64,000 bases of DNA from Liolophura sinensis (taxonomy: Eukaryota > Mollusca > Polyplacophora > Chitonida > Chitonidae), in assembly GCF_032854445.1 (NCBI RefSeq), contig NC_088295.1, positions 3,228,501 to 3,292,500 of the forward strand, written 5' to 3'. The notes under the pieces were generated by a model that was not told the DNA's origin, did not search any database, and saw nothing but the letters and a program-made list of their open reading frames with translations. Below are positions 34,661-47,224 of this stretch, in pieces (position 1 is the stretch's first letter; every line of letters begins with the position of its first letter). Position numbers and translations under genes: made by a program.

Positions 34661-35830
34661 TTCCTCACGACGATCCCTAAGTAGGCATTTGAGCAAATGT
34701 TCTTCACGGCGATACCATAAGTAGACATTTGGGTAAGCGTTCCACACGGCGATCCCTAAGTAGGCATTTTAGCAAATGTTCCTCACGGCGATACCATAAG
34801 TAGACATTTGGGTAAGCGTTCCTCACGGCGATCCCTAAGTAGGCATTTGAGCAAATGTTCTTCACGGCGATACCATAAGTAGACATTTGGGTAACCGTTC
34901 CTCACGGCGATCCCTAAGTAGGCATTTGAGCAAATGTTCCTCACGGCGATACCATAAGTAGACATTTGGGTAACCGTTCCTCACGGCGATCCCTAAGTAG
35001 GCATTTGAGCAAATGTTCCTCACGGCGATACCATAAGTAGACATTTGGGTAAGCGTTCCTCACGGCGATCCCTAAGTAGGCATTTGAGCAAATGTTCCTG
35101 ACGGCGATACCATAAGTAGACATTTGGGTAAGCGTTCCTCACGGCGATCCCTAAGTAGACATTTGAGCAAATGTTCTTCACGGCGATACCATAAGTAGAC
35201 ATTTGGGTAAGCGTTCCTCACGGCGATCCCTAAGTAGGCATTTGAGCAAATGTTCCTGACGGCGATACCATAAGTAGACATTTGGGTAAGCGTTCCTCAC
35301 GGCGATCCCTAAGTAGGCATTTGAGCAAATGTTCTTCACGGCGATACCATAAGTAGACATTTGGGTAAGCGTTCCTCACGGCGATCCCTAAGTAGGCATT
35401 TTAGCAAATGTTCCTCACGGCGATACCATAAGTAGACCTTTGGGTAAGCGTTCCTCACGGCGATCCCTAAGTAGGCATTTGAGCAAATGTTCTTCACGGC
35501 GATACCATAAGTAGACATTTGGGTAAGCGTTCCTCACGGCGATCCCTAAGTAGGCATTTGAGCAAATGTTCCTGACGGCGATACCATAAGTAAACATTTG
35601 GGTAAGCGTTCCTCACGGCGATCCCTAAGTAGGCATTTGAGCAAATGTTCTTCACGGCGATACCATAAGTAGACATTTGGGTAAGCGTTCCTCACGGCGA
35701 TCCCTAAGTAGGCATTTGAGCAAATGTTCTTCACGGCGATACCATAAGTAGACATTTTGGTAACCGTTACTCACGGCGATACCCTCCGTTCCTCACGGCG
35801 ATCCCCTCAGTAAACATTTTAAAGGACACA
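34661..35830. repeat. 79-bp higher-order repeat derived from the 40-bp unit (about 14 copies)
   Basis: A 40-bp monomer ('agacatttgggtaagcgtt', 'cctcacggcgat') alternates with a 39-bp one ('aggcatttgagcaaatgtt', 'cttcacggcgat'). The pair repeats with a strict 79-bp period and very high identity to about 35770; a few degraded units follow to 35830. Confidence 0.95.
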
Positions 35831-37826
35831 CAGGCAGCACAACCTCTTACAGCGTTTATTTTATGTTACAATCGCTGTTGTGTTAATATGGGCACAACGC
35901 CGTGATGGTCTGTGAAAAACTTGCACATCTGCATCTTAACGAACCTCTTGAATGTAAAAACACTTCAAACCGAATCATATACGGGTTTTAATCACTCCGT
36001 GGATGGCGTCGTTACAGCAGTACTGCCTATGTATGAGCATATGGTGTTCCTGATAACAGCGTGGAGAGAGATTCAGCTCTTCGCAGTCGGAAGCAGAAAG
36101 GCTCTAGCCCAATGGATGACTTTCAGATCACTTCATCTATCGCTTAGAAAGGAAAATATGTATCATCGAATACACCTAAACCTGATTATACACTTGTATA
36201 AAGCTCATTGCAATGTCATAAAATGCCCTATGCAGTTTTGACACAATTTCAATCAATTCAGCTATAGAACAAATATGGTTCATGTAGATTGATCAGAATT
36301 TCGCCCCTTCCATGATAAAGAGCTAAAAGAAAAGATGTTGATCTCTAACAGCAGGCACTAAAACTGAGAATAACCCCAGGCACACATCATTAAACGTAGC
36401 CTTCAGCTATTATATTGTCGATGTTACACAATATATTGAGAACGGCTGAAGATGAATCCCCCTGTAGGAGTAATTATACTATATGGACGCGGCAATTGTG
36501 GTAACCCTGGTACCTTGCCGCCCGAAGTTAGGTCGGGTGGGGGCGGGGGGGGGGGGGGGGGGCGGACGGCGAAGGCACTAAGCCATGCCAGCTTGACAAT
36601 GAGATCATACTGGGATAACGACATAGTGGACATCACAGGTATTAATAAGAGTGTCTGGATCTTTAGATACAGCTTGTGATGGAATTCTACTTACAGGCTT
36701 TTCGGACGGCCACGGAGTTTTGCGTATACGTATGACTAAAAATGTAGATGACAGGGAAAGTTTCCTCGCTCGACGTAACTCACGTACCACAAAGACACGT
36801 ATAAGGATGTTGGTAACATATTGTCAGTAGAAGGTTAAAGCTTTCTACAAGTTTGCTGCGCAGAAATGATAATGCATGGGAAACTGCAGTTTTGTGGCTC
36901 ATTTTTCTAAACACACCAAGCTGATATGCGATGCTCACCTGGCAAAAAATGCAGAAGACCTGCTACATATATATACAGTATATATAGAGAAGAAAAATTT
37001 CGTTCGGCGATCTGTGTTTAGAGTAGATATTGATATCTATTGAACAGTTGTCATTAACAGCAGTGTCTCCTTCATTGATAGGATTCAGTGTGATAAGAAA
37101 CAGACTCACCTCATCTCTGATGCAGTAATTCTTGTCCCTCCTAAAAGCAGTTATCCCTGTGCCATGTTACAATTAAAATATACTCGTTTTAAGCTCTGTT
37201 ATTGACGTGCTCTCTTAATGGCCAGCTGTGCTGTACCTACAGGCAGACATCGACTCCGGCAAGCTCCAGAGGTACACGTTGTCGACACACTAGGCAGCTC
37301 GGGAATGGCAGGACCAGATCAGAGAAGGCGGATAACAATGCCAGCGTGAAATCCATCGGATAACAAGGGCCAGCTAGCAGTCCTACTTTACCGTCACGCC
37401 CAGTACACAGACACCAATTCAAATGGCAAAACTGCAGTTTGAAAATCTTATAGATTGTCATGTACTCTGAATCGCGCTCAAGACATTATCTACACGACTT
37501 CAGTCAGTTGGGTGATTTGGGAGCAAAACTGAGCAATACGCGATTCCGTTAGGGGTCCCTATAGTACAATCAACCTGTATGATTCGCCGTACTGACAATA
37601 AAATCCCATTGAATCAAGACAACTAGCTACAATCTAACCGTGACACTAACCAACAACCGCCGCTTCATCCGGAGCCAGAGATGGGGTAATAGCCATAACC
37701 TCCAATAAAAAACATTCTACCGTGTCCCCTGGAAGTTGGAAGCAGCGACCACCAACTTTTAGTACCACATAAAGAGATTTTTTCGAGTGTTTCCTAACAA
37801 CTCTTAGAAATAGGCTTGCACAGACG
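35831..37826. other. Mostly unannotated sequence with a G18 tract and two weak exon candidates
   Basis: Holds a G run at 36545-36562 with G blocks just before it. Also two short minus-strand stretches with splice-like borders, near 37246-37300 (reading CVDNVYLWSLPESMSAC) and near 36700-36765 (reading FPVIYIFSHTYTQNSVAVR, donor GTAAGT). Neither is recognised; they may be chance. Confidence 0.35.
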
Positions 37827-38172
37827 ATATTAAAGTGAGTGTTTGGGGTTCAACGTCGTACTTAATAATTCTGCAGTCATATGACGACGAAGGAGTCCTT
37901 AGAGTGGATGTAATGTGCCTTCTTGTTGGAGGACGGATTTCCAGAGCTCTTTTATCTAGTGCTGCTTCAGTTGGACGACTTGTCAAAAGCAAGAAAGCTA
38001 CCCCATCAGAGCCATTAATCCATCACGCACTTTCCTGTCATGCTGACCAACAAGCTAATAAACTTTTAAAACCACGTCCTTTAAGGTTTTAGGTATGACC
38101 CGAGCGAGAATTGAACCTGGATCTACGGTCCACAAAGCGGACGCCCTACCAATTGAGTCATTGGGACCGGTC
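37827..38172 (-). mobile_element. SINE (family B), near full length
   Basis: The plus strand begins 'gtgagtgtttggggttcaac', with core 'cagtcatatgacgacgaagg', and ends in a tRNA-like head in reverse complement. On the minus strand the head reads 'tgactcaattggtagggcg' (A-box like) and 'ggttcaattct' (B-box like). No clear target duplication seen. An array begins about 110 bp to the right. Confidence 0.85.
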
Positions 38173-38284
38173 AAAGAAAACGTTAAAGAAGGGCAAACCT
38201 GCACGACATGGCTACACCTGTGCATCTGGCTCCAGTCATGAACTGTAAATCCGCCTGGGCTTGTCGGAGGAACAGGCCAACAGT

Positions 38285-38595
38285 CCAAGAACAAGATACA
38301 AGCAAGTCAAAAACAAGCTATACGCATGTCACAAAGCGACTACAGTCAAGTCAAAAATTCTACAAGTAAGTCGCAAACAGACTACAAGCAAGTCACAGGC
38401 TACAAACAAGTCATAAAGTCGCTACAAACATGTCATAAAGCAGCTACAAGCAAGTCACAAAAACGCCACAAACGAATCACAAACACGCTACAAGCGAATC
38501 ACAAACACACTGCAAGCAAGTCACAAACAGGCTAAAAGCAAGTCAAAGAACAGGCCACAGGTAAGCCAAAGAACAGGCTACAGGTAAATCATAAA
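38285..38595. repeat. ~20-bp minisatellite (about 15 copies)
   Basis: Units 'caagtcacaaacaggctaca' with frequent variation ('cgctacaagcaagtcacaaa'). Confidence 0.85.
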
Positions 38596-41019
38596 TTGAC
38601 AAGTCACACCTCAACGTCTCAGCCCTGTGGTATGTGGGTGCGACGTGAAAGTGATCCTCGTTATGCAAACACGAAAACAAGTCAGCTTCCCTCCTAATTA
38701 ATCATATGAAGTGTTCATTCCAAACAGTTAAATGATCCACACGAAGACTCTCACCTTACACTGTAACAAATAAACTTCCATTATCATTTGTTTGACCAAG
38801 TTCACTGTGAGCATCGTGTGTCCAAGGTGAATTGGAGTATTAGAAGCCAGCATTCCTACAGCAGTTATACACTAGTGACGAGGGCTATTGTCTAGGGGAT
38901 GGGGCATGAACGCGACCTCATGGTTAGGTTAATAAGATAGCTGCTTTGAGACTAAGGTTAACATTCAACATACGTACGGAGAAATACATGTAAACTGTTC
39001 ATCTCAGCAAATAGCTTCAACTAGGTTACGGTTAACGGCTAAGGCGAGAAAGTCCTCAGCACGGGTAGCGTGCGACTGCCGTAGTCCACACACCTTTTCT
39101 ACTCCCTGCACAAATCTGCATGTTAATGAACCTGAGCCGATGTCAGTGGATGGGAACAAGTGGACAGTCCTGTCAAGCAAATCGATAACTACACACTGAC
39201 TTCCAGCAGATGCTTTCAGATTTCCCTCAAATTTAACCCATATTCATATAAATGTAAAACTTGCGGTCAACTTAAAATGGCTGCCTGGTTGATGGACAGA
39301 TTTAGCGGGGATGGCGTTATAGACAGATATTGGGGTTAAAGCACACATTTGTCTTAATTATCACCAACATCATCGTCCGTAAGAATATCATGATCCGCTC
39401 ATCAGTTAAGGCAACCGCATTGAATTTTAAAAGATAACTTTCTGGATTCAGCATCACCCTTTAATGTTCAGTTCGCAGGTCCATGGGCAGATTTACACTC
39501 CTATATTGTGAGCGTAACAGAAATACGATGTAAGAAGCTTACACCAAAAGAAGTTAAACTCGTGACACAAAGACAGAGTGCCCATGGTACTGAGCTATAT
39601 GTGAACACTGAAGCTCCATAATGCACTTTTTATTTCAGTGTAGTTTTGAAAAAAGCACTGGTACCAGGTGCTAACATTGTGCTAGATTTAATATACGTTT
39701 TAAAATCTGTCAATCAAATATAACACTATAAACATGACACTATATACTCAAAATGAAAGAACAACATACAACACAGAACATCTTCAAAAAGACATAATAT
39801 CTCAGGAGACACTGATGACAAAAGGCGAAAGTCTTTCAAGACGTACTGGGAGTCACAATTTTTTTGAGGCTTTGTGTTTTTGTTGCTAATTCAAGAAGGA
39901 AAGATCCAAGGAAATATCTCCATTCTACTTGTTATATTCCCTAGAATTCCTTATGTTGTTTTATTCCTTTCTTGGTTGCCCACAGAAAATGGTTTTCCAC
40001 AGTGTAGAGCAGGCTAAGCACTTGAAATTTAGTGATGTTACACGTATCGTCTACATTACCGACTTACTCCAATTTAGCAGGATTTCTGCTTTATGCATTG
40101 CCTCAAGATTTTGATGATTTTTTTAACCGAGAAGCAATACGCTGACGTTAAATTGCAGGAATGTTGTGTAAATGTCCCCAGTTTCGTTCAAACCGTTCCT
40201 CACCAGTCGATATCCCCTGGAGCGGTGACTTTGAAGAGAGTAAATGTTGGCGACTGCAAAACCACCGTGTTTAACACGTGAGCGCGTGGAAAGTAGCACT
40301 TAGTGACGGCTAGTTGCGCTTTCTCGGGAAATGAAATTATACATGCTAAAGGCGGTAACCGTGGTGAGACCACCCGTCAAGACGACTACGGAACACTTGT
40401 TGTCTGCTTTATATCCATGACCATCATTCACATCACTTCTAAAATTTCTGAAACTTTACATATCGTAATAAGCCCCGGGGATCTTGCGAGTTAGAGGTAA
40501 GTACTGCTTGAAGGCCTATAGTTTTCCACTCCGCTCACCGCTTGCCCACCTGGTATCTGTTAACCGCAACCTAGAAAATCTCGTGGCCCTCGTGAGATTT
40601 TCATGGAACACGAATATGGCTTATTAACACAGTTCAAATGTTATTCAGAATTGTGGACAGCCTGCTGTAATTAGTATCATCTGCAATTGGTATCATCTGT
40701 CTTCTAATATCCCTTAGTTATGTATAACAATATATGTATATGCCTATCACCAGCCGTCCATATTACAGTATCGTTTGTCAGTTTGAAGCATGTCCTGCCA
40801 GACCATTACATTTTCTGTATGGCAACACACTGATTGTCTGTCTGGATCAAGAAGTCCTACACGACGCTGGTAATTGTCCTCATATATAATGCTGTCGGAA
40901 AGTCAAAATACATTTTGCAAAGAAATTTTTCTCACTGCCTCGGGAATGTATGTTCGCTAGTACCACCCGTTACATATTCTCAGAACTAATATGAATTCCA
41001 CAGATCGAACCCCTCGGAT
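38596..41019. other. Unannotated sequence
   Basis: About 2.4 kb without arrays or recognisable exons. The plus-strand frame at 40303-40494 ends just before a consensus donor (AG|GTAAGT at about 40497), but TAG intervenes. Confidence 0.4.
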
Positions 41020-41024
41020 AATCC

Positions 41025-41600
41025 TCAAATATGGCGTGAGTTTCCCTTATCAGGCCTTTGGGATAATCTTCCCCAATCCGGCCTTTGGGATAATATTTGT
41101 AACTAGAGTGAAGCTCCCAATCCGGCCTTTAGGGTAAGGCTAGTCACTACATGTTCAGTGAAGTTCCCCACACCGGCCTTTGGGATAATGTTTGTAACTA
41201 CGGTGAGGATTCCAATCCGGCCTTTAGGGTAAGGCTAGTCACTACATGTTCAGTGAAGTTCCCCAATCCGGCCTTTGGGATAATGTTTGTAACTACAGTG
41301 AGGTTCTCAATCCGACCTTTAGGGTAAGCCTCGTCACTACATGTTCAGTGAAGTTCCCCAATCCGGCCTTTGGGATAATGTTTGTAACTACAGTGAGGTT
41401 CTCAATCCGACCTTTAGGGTAAGGCTCGTCACTACATGTTCAGTGAAGTTCCCCAATCCGGCCTTTGGGATAATGTTTGTAACTACAGTGAGGTTTCCAA
41501 TCCGGCCTTTAAGGTAAGCCTCGTCCCTACATGTTCAGTGACGTTGCCCAATCCGACCCTTGGGATAACCTTTGTAACTACAGTGAGGTTCAACAATCCA
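41025..41600. repeat. 95-bp dimeric repeat bordering the large 45-bp array
   Basis: About six copies of a 95-bp unit made of two halves: 'gtgaagttccccaatccggc' and 'gtgaggttctcaatccgacc'. 'atgttcagtg' recurs at about 41151, 41245, 41341 and 41436. The halves resemble the 45-bp monomer that follows. Confidence 0.9.
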
Positions 41601-41679
41601 AAGCATCAAATTCAGTAGATAATCCACAACACTTATTCCACACATTTATATGTTACAAAATACATGTATCAAGCTATGC

Positions 41680-44600
41680 CTCGTAACTAGTGTGAGGTTC
41701 CTCAGTCCAACCTATTGGATAAACCCCATAATTAGTGTGAGGTTCCTCAGTCCGACCTATTGGATAAACCCCGTAATTAGTGTGAGGTTCTCCAGTCCGG
41801 CCTATTGGATAAACCCCATAACTAGTGTGAGGTTCTCCAGTCCGGCCTATTGGATAAACCCCATAACTAGTGTGAGGTTCTCCAATCCGACCTATTGGAT
41901 AAACCCCATAACTAGTGTGAGGTTCCTCAGTCCGACCTATTGGATAAACCCCATAATTAGTGTGAGGTTCCTCAGTCCGACCTATTGGATAAACCCCGTA
42001 ATTAGTGTGAGGTTCTCCAGTCCGGCCTATTGGATAAACCCCATAACTAGTGTGAGGTTCCCCAGTCCGTCATGTGGGATAATCCCCATAAGTAGTGTGA
42101 GGTTCCCCAGTCCTTCCTGTTGGATAAACCTCATAACTAGTGTGAGGTTCCCCAGTCCGTCATGTGGGATAAACCCCATAGCCAGTGTGAGGTTCCCCAG
42201 TCCGTCATGTGGGATTAACCCCATAGGTAGTGTGAGGTTCCTCAGTCAGTCATGTGGGATTAACCCCATAACTAGTGTGAGGTTCCCCAGTCCGACCTGT
42301 GGGATAATCCCCATAACCAGTGTGAGGTTCCCCAGTCCGGCCTGTCTTATAAACTCCATAACTAGTGTGAGGTTCCTCAGTCCGTCATGTGGGATTAACC
42401 CAATAGCTAGTGTGAGGTTCCCCAGTCCGTCATGTGGGATTAACCCCATAACCAGTGTGAGGTTCCCCAGTCCGTCATGTGGGATTAACCCTATAGCTAG
42501 TGTGAACTTCCCTAGTCCGTCATATGGGATTAACCCCATAGCTAGTGTGAGGTTCCCCAGTCCGTCATGTGGGATTAACCCCATAAATAGTGTGAGGTTT
42601 TCCAGTCCGTCACGTGGGATTACCCCCATAACTAATGTGAGGTTCCTCAGTCCGGCTTGTGCGATAATCCCCATAACTAGTGTGAGGTTCCCCAGTCCGG
42701 CCTGTGGGATAATCCCCATAACTAGTGTGAGGTTCCTCAGTCCTGCCTTCTTGGTAAACCCCATAGCTAGTGTGAGGTTCACCAGTCCCTCATGTGGGAT
42801 TAACCCCATAGCAAGTGTGAGGTTCCCCAGTGCGTCATGTGGGGTAAACCCCATAACTATTGTGAGGTTCCTCAGTCCGACATGTGGGATTACCCCATAA
42901 CTAGTGTGAGGTTCCTCAGTCCGGCCTGTGCGATAATCCCCATAACTAAGGTGAGGTTCCCCAGTCCGGCCTGTGGGATAATCCCCATAAGTAGTGTGAG
43001 GTTCCCCAGTCCTTCCTGTTGGATAAACCCCATAACTAGTGTGAGGTTCCCCAGTCCGTCATGTGGGATTAACCCCATAGCTAGTGTGAGGTTCCCCAGT
43101 CCTTCATGTGGGATTAACCCCATAGGTAGTGTGAGGTTCCCCAGTCCGGCCTGTGGGATAATCCCCATAACTAGTGTGAGGTTCCTCAGTCCGTCATGTG
43201 GGATTAACCCCATAACTAGTGTGAGGTTCCTCAGTCCGGCCTGTGGGATAATCCCCATAACTAGTGTGAGGTTCCCCAGTCCGGCCTGTTGGATAAACTC
43301 CATAACTAGTGTGACGTTCCTCAGCCTGGCCTTTTTGGTAAACCCCATAGCTAATGTGAGGTTACCCAGTCCGTCATGTGGGATTAACCCCATAGCTAGT
43401 GTGAGGTTCCCCAGTCCGTCATGTGGGATTAACCCCATAGCCAGTGTGAGGTTCCCCAGTCCGTCATGTGGGATTAACCCTATAGCTAGTGTGAACTTCC
43501 CTAGTCCGTCATGTGGGATTAACCCCATAGCTGGTGTGAGGTTCCCCAGTCCATCATGTGGGATTAACCCCATAAATAGTGTTAGGTTTCCCAGTCCGTC
43601 ATGTGGGATTACCCCCAAAACTAGTGTGAGGTTCCTCAGTCGGGCCTGTGGGATAATCCCCATAACTAGTGTGAGATTCCTCAGTCCGGCCTTCTTGTTA
43701 AACCCCATAGCTAGTGTGAGGTTCCCCAGTCCGTCATGTGGGATTAACCCCATAACCAGTGTGAGGTTCCTCAGTCCAATATGTGGGATTAACCCCATAG
43801 CAAGTGTGAGGTTCCCCAGTGCGTCATGTGGAATTAACCCCATAACTATTGTGAGGTTCCTCAGTCCGACATGTGGGATTACCCCATAACTAGTGTGAGG
43901 TTCCCCAGTCCGGCCTGTGCGATAATCCCCATAACTAAGGTGAGGTTCCCCAGTCCGCCCTGTGGGATAATCCCCATAACTAGTGTGAGGTTCCCCAGTC
44001 CGTCATGTTGGATAAACCCCATAACTAGTGTGAGGTTCCCCAGTCCGGCCTTCTTGGTAAACCCCATAACTAAGGTCCGTCATGTGGGATTAACCCCATA
44101 ACTAGTGTGAGGTTCCTCAGTCCGTCATGTGGGATTAACCCCATAGCCAGTATGAGGTTCCCCAGTCCGTCATGTGGGATTAACCCTATAGCTAGTGTGA
44201 ACTTCCCTAGTTCGTCATGTGGGATTAACCCCATAGCTAGTGTGAGGTTCCTCAGTCGGTCATGTGGGATTAACCCCATAGCTAGTGTGAGGTTTTCCAG
44301 CCCGTCATGTGGGAATAACCTCATAACTAGTGTGAGGTTCCCCAGTCCCTCATGTGGGATTAACCCCATAACTATTGTGGGGTTCCCCAATCCGACATGT
44401 GGGATTAACCGCATAGCCAGTGTGAGGTTCCCCAGTCCGGCCTGTGGGATAATCCCCATAAATAGTGTGAGGTTCCCCAGTCCGGCCTGTTGGATAATCC
44501 CCATAACTGGTGTGAGTTTCCCCAATCCGTCGTGTGGAATTAACCCCATAACTGGTGTGAGGTTCCTCAGTCCGGCCTGTTGGATGAACCCCATAACTAG

Positions 44601-46340
44601 TATGAGGTTCCCCAGTCCGTCATGTGGGATTAACCCCATAGCTAGTGTGAGATTCCTCAGTCAGTCATGTGGGATTAACCCCATAAGCTAGTGTGAGGTT
44701 CCCCAGTCCGTCATGTGGGATTAACCCCATAGCTAGTGTGAGGTTCCCCAGTCCGGCCTGTGGGATAATCCCCATAACTAGTGTGAGGTTCCCCAGTCCG
44801 GCATGTTGGATAATCCCCATAACTAGTGTGAGGTTCCCCAGTCCGGCCTTTTGGATAAACCCCATAACTAGTGTAAGGTTACTCAGTCCGGCCTTCTTGG
44901 TAAACCCCATAACTGGTGTGAGGTTCCCCAGTCCGTCATGTGGGAATAACCCCATAGCTAGTGTGAGGTTCCCCAGTCCGTCATGGGAGATTAACCCCAT
45001 AGCTAGTGTGAACTTCCCTAGTCCGTTATGTGGGAATAACCCCATAGCCAGTGTGAGGTTCACCAGTCCGTCATGTGGGATTAACCCCATAACCAGTGTG
45101 AGGTTCCCCAGTCCGGCCTTCTTGGTAAACCCCATAACTAGTGTGAGGTTCCCCAGTCCATCATGTGGTATTAACCCCAAAGCTAATGTGAGGTTCTTCA
45201 GTCCATCATGTGGGATTAACCCCATAGCTAGTGTGAGGTCCCCCAGTCCGGCCTGTGGGATAATCCCCATAACTAGTGTGAGGTTCCCCAGTCCGGCCTG
45301 TTGGATAAACCCCATAACTAGTGTAAGGTTCCTCAGTCCTGCCTTCTTGGAAAACCCCATAACTGGTGTGAGATTCCCCAGTCAGTCATGTGGGCTTAAC
45401 CCCATAGCTAGTGTGAGATTCCTCAGTTCGTCATGTGGGATTAACCCCATAGCTAGTGTGAGGTTCCCCAGTCCGTCATGTGGGATTAACCCCATAGCTA
45501 GTGTGAGGTTCCCCAGTCCGTCATGTGAGATTAACCTCATAGTTAGTGTGAACTTCCCTAGTCCGTTATGTGGGAATAACCCAATAGCCAGTTAGAGGTT
45601 CCCCAGTTCGTCATGTGGGATTTACCCCATAACTAGTGTGAGGTTTCCCAGTCCGTCATGTGGGATTAACCCCATAACTAGTGTGAGGTTCCCCAGTCCT
45701 TCATGTGGGATTAACCCCATAGGTAGTGTGAGGCTCCCAGTCCGGCCTGTTGTATAACCCCATAACTAGAGTGAACTTCCCTAGTCCGTCATGTGGGATT
45801 AACCCCATAACTGGTGTGAGGTTCCCCAGTCCGTCATGTGGGATTAACCGCATAGCTAGTGTGAGGTTCCCCAGTCCGTCATGTGGGATTAACCTCATAG
45901 CTGGTGTGAGGTTCCCCAGTCCGTCATGTGGGATTAACCCCATAACTAGTGTGAGGTTCCCCAGTCCGTCATGTGGGATTAACCGCATAGCTAGTGTGAG
46001 GTTCCTCAGTCCGGCCTGTTGCATAACCCCATAACTAGTGTGAGGTTCCTCAGTTGGGCCTGTTGGTAAACTACATGAGTAGTCTGAGGTTCCTCAGTCC
46101 GGCCTGTTGGATAATCTCCGATAACTAGTGTGAGGTTCCCCAGTCCGTCATGTGGGATTAACCCCATAGCTAGTGTGAGGTTCCTTAGTCCGGGCTGTTG
46201 CATAACCCCGTAACTAGTGTGAGGTTCCTCAGTTGGGCCTGTTAGTAAACTACATGAGTAGTCTGAGGTTCCTCAGTCCGGCCTGTTGGATAACCTCCGA
46301 TAACTAGTGTGAGGTTCCCCATACCTGGTGTCAAGTTCCC
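41680..46340. repeat. 45-bp minisatellite, 4.66 kb, with higher-order repeats (about 103 copies)
   Basis: Monomer 'gtgaggttccccagtccgtc' plus 'atgtgggattaaccccataa' plus 'ctagt'. Distinct monomer types (ggcctgtgggataatc, cttcctgttggataa, gccttcttggtaaac, aacttccctagt) occur in a set order. The order repeats after 22 monomers (989 bp): the block ending at about 42900 matches that ending at about 43889. Each block ends in a 44-bp monomer lacking one A. Open frames of 416 codons (plus) and 317 codons (minus) overlap and are not genes. Confidence 0.96.
46020..46330. repeat. ~179-bp two-copy repeat at the right end of the 45-bp array
   Basis: A block with 'gttcctcagttgggcctgtt' and 'aaactacatgagtagtctga' occurs at 46020 and again at 46199, each containing four modified monomers. 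Confidence 0.85.
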
Positions 46341-47219
46341 CAATCGGGTACCAGAGCAATGACTATTCTTGTCTGCCCTGAATAGTCCTAGTACTGAGAA
46401 TATAAGTTGCTTGATTATTTGCCTACATTCAATCTGGCATTAGAAATACAATCGAGACGATAACAATAGAGATAAAATGTTGCAAATAAATATTCAAGTG
46501 ACGGATAGGATGGAAAGTCCACGTGAGTTGGTCCTATCCCGCTTAAGCACGGTTTGGTGTATTGCTGGGGTAACTCGTGCCCTGGCGGGCTGTCTCCCCT
46601 AAGCGAAGGTTACACACATCATCAAAGTCCGAGACTTAATGAAGACCTCTTTTATCATTTGTGTATGGCCCAAGTGGGTCAACCGTGAGACGCCCTGATG
46701 GAAATCTCAACCTGAGACCTAAAGTCTTATGATTTATTTCCAATTCCAGTCTTCCCGAGCTTCAGTTCTGAGCGATTCTCTGTGTGTCTGCAAACCGCTT
46801 CCTCGATGGAAAGATGCCAGGAACTCAGACAGAATACTGCTCTCTGGATGTTCGCTTTGGCCGGTAAATCGAATTAGTCTTTTTACGTAACCCAGGACGA
46901 TCCCTGATCTTCCCTATGAAACCCCTCCCCTTGTGCTGTTACGATGGCGGTGCTCCCTTCCGCTGAGGCTAGGTATTTTTTGCAGACACGAGACACACTT
47001 GAGCAATTTTCTCCCCAAAAGGTACGATAACAACAGAAAAAAATAACCACCAAAGCGCCCCACAAATTACCAGATAACCTCCAGGAAAGGTCACCTTCGA
47101 TGACCTTCACAGAGTTAAGAATCAGTTATCAGCATTTAAAGGACATGGATAGATGATTAAGGATGCAGTCAGATATTGCTGTACAAGGTGACTAAAGTCA
47201 ATAAGTGAATAAGAATATC
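46341..47219. other. Unannotated sequence
   Basis: No arrays. A minus-strand frame at 46883-47110 has a hydrophobic stretch in two frames but no recognised family or consistent splice sites. Confidence 0.4.
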
Positions 47220-47224
47220 GTCTG

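Noticed and set aside
37827-38172. Functional tRNA gene from the A- and B-box-like words
   Set aside because: No acceptor-stem complementarity or intact cloverleaf; the sequence continues into a SINE body and tail.
41650-45595. Very long open frames on both strands (416, 350, 317, 300 codons)
   Set aside because: They are produced by a 45-bp stop-free unit and overlap on opposite strands. The 44-bp monomers break the frame, and no start context, splice sites or known repeat protein is evident.
46883-47110. Minus-strand frame with a hydrophobic, Trp-rich stretch
   Set aside because: Two overlapping frames look equally membrane-like and no splice context selects one.
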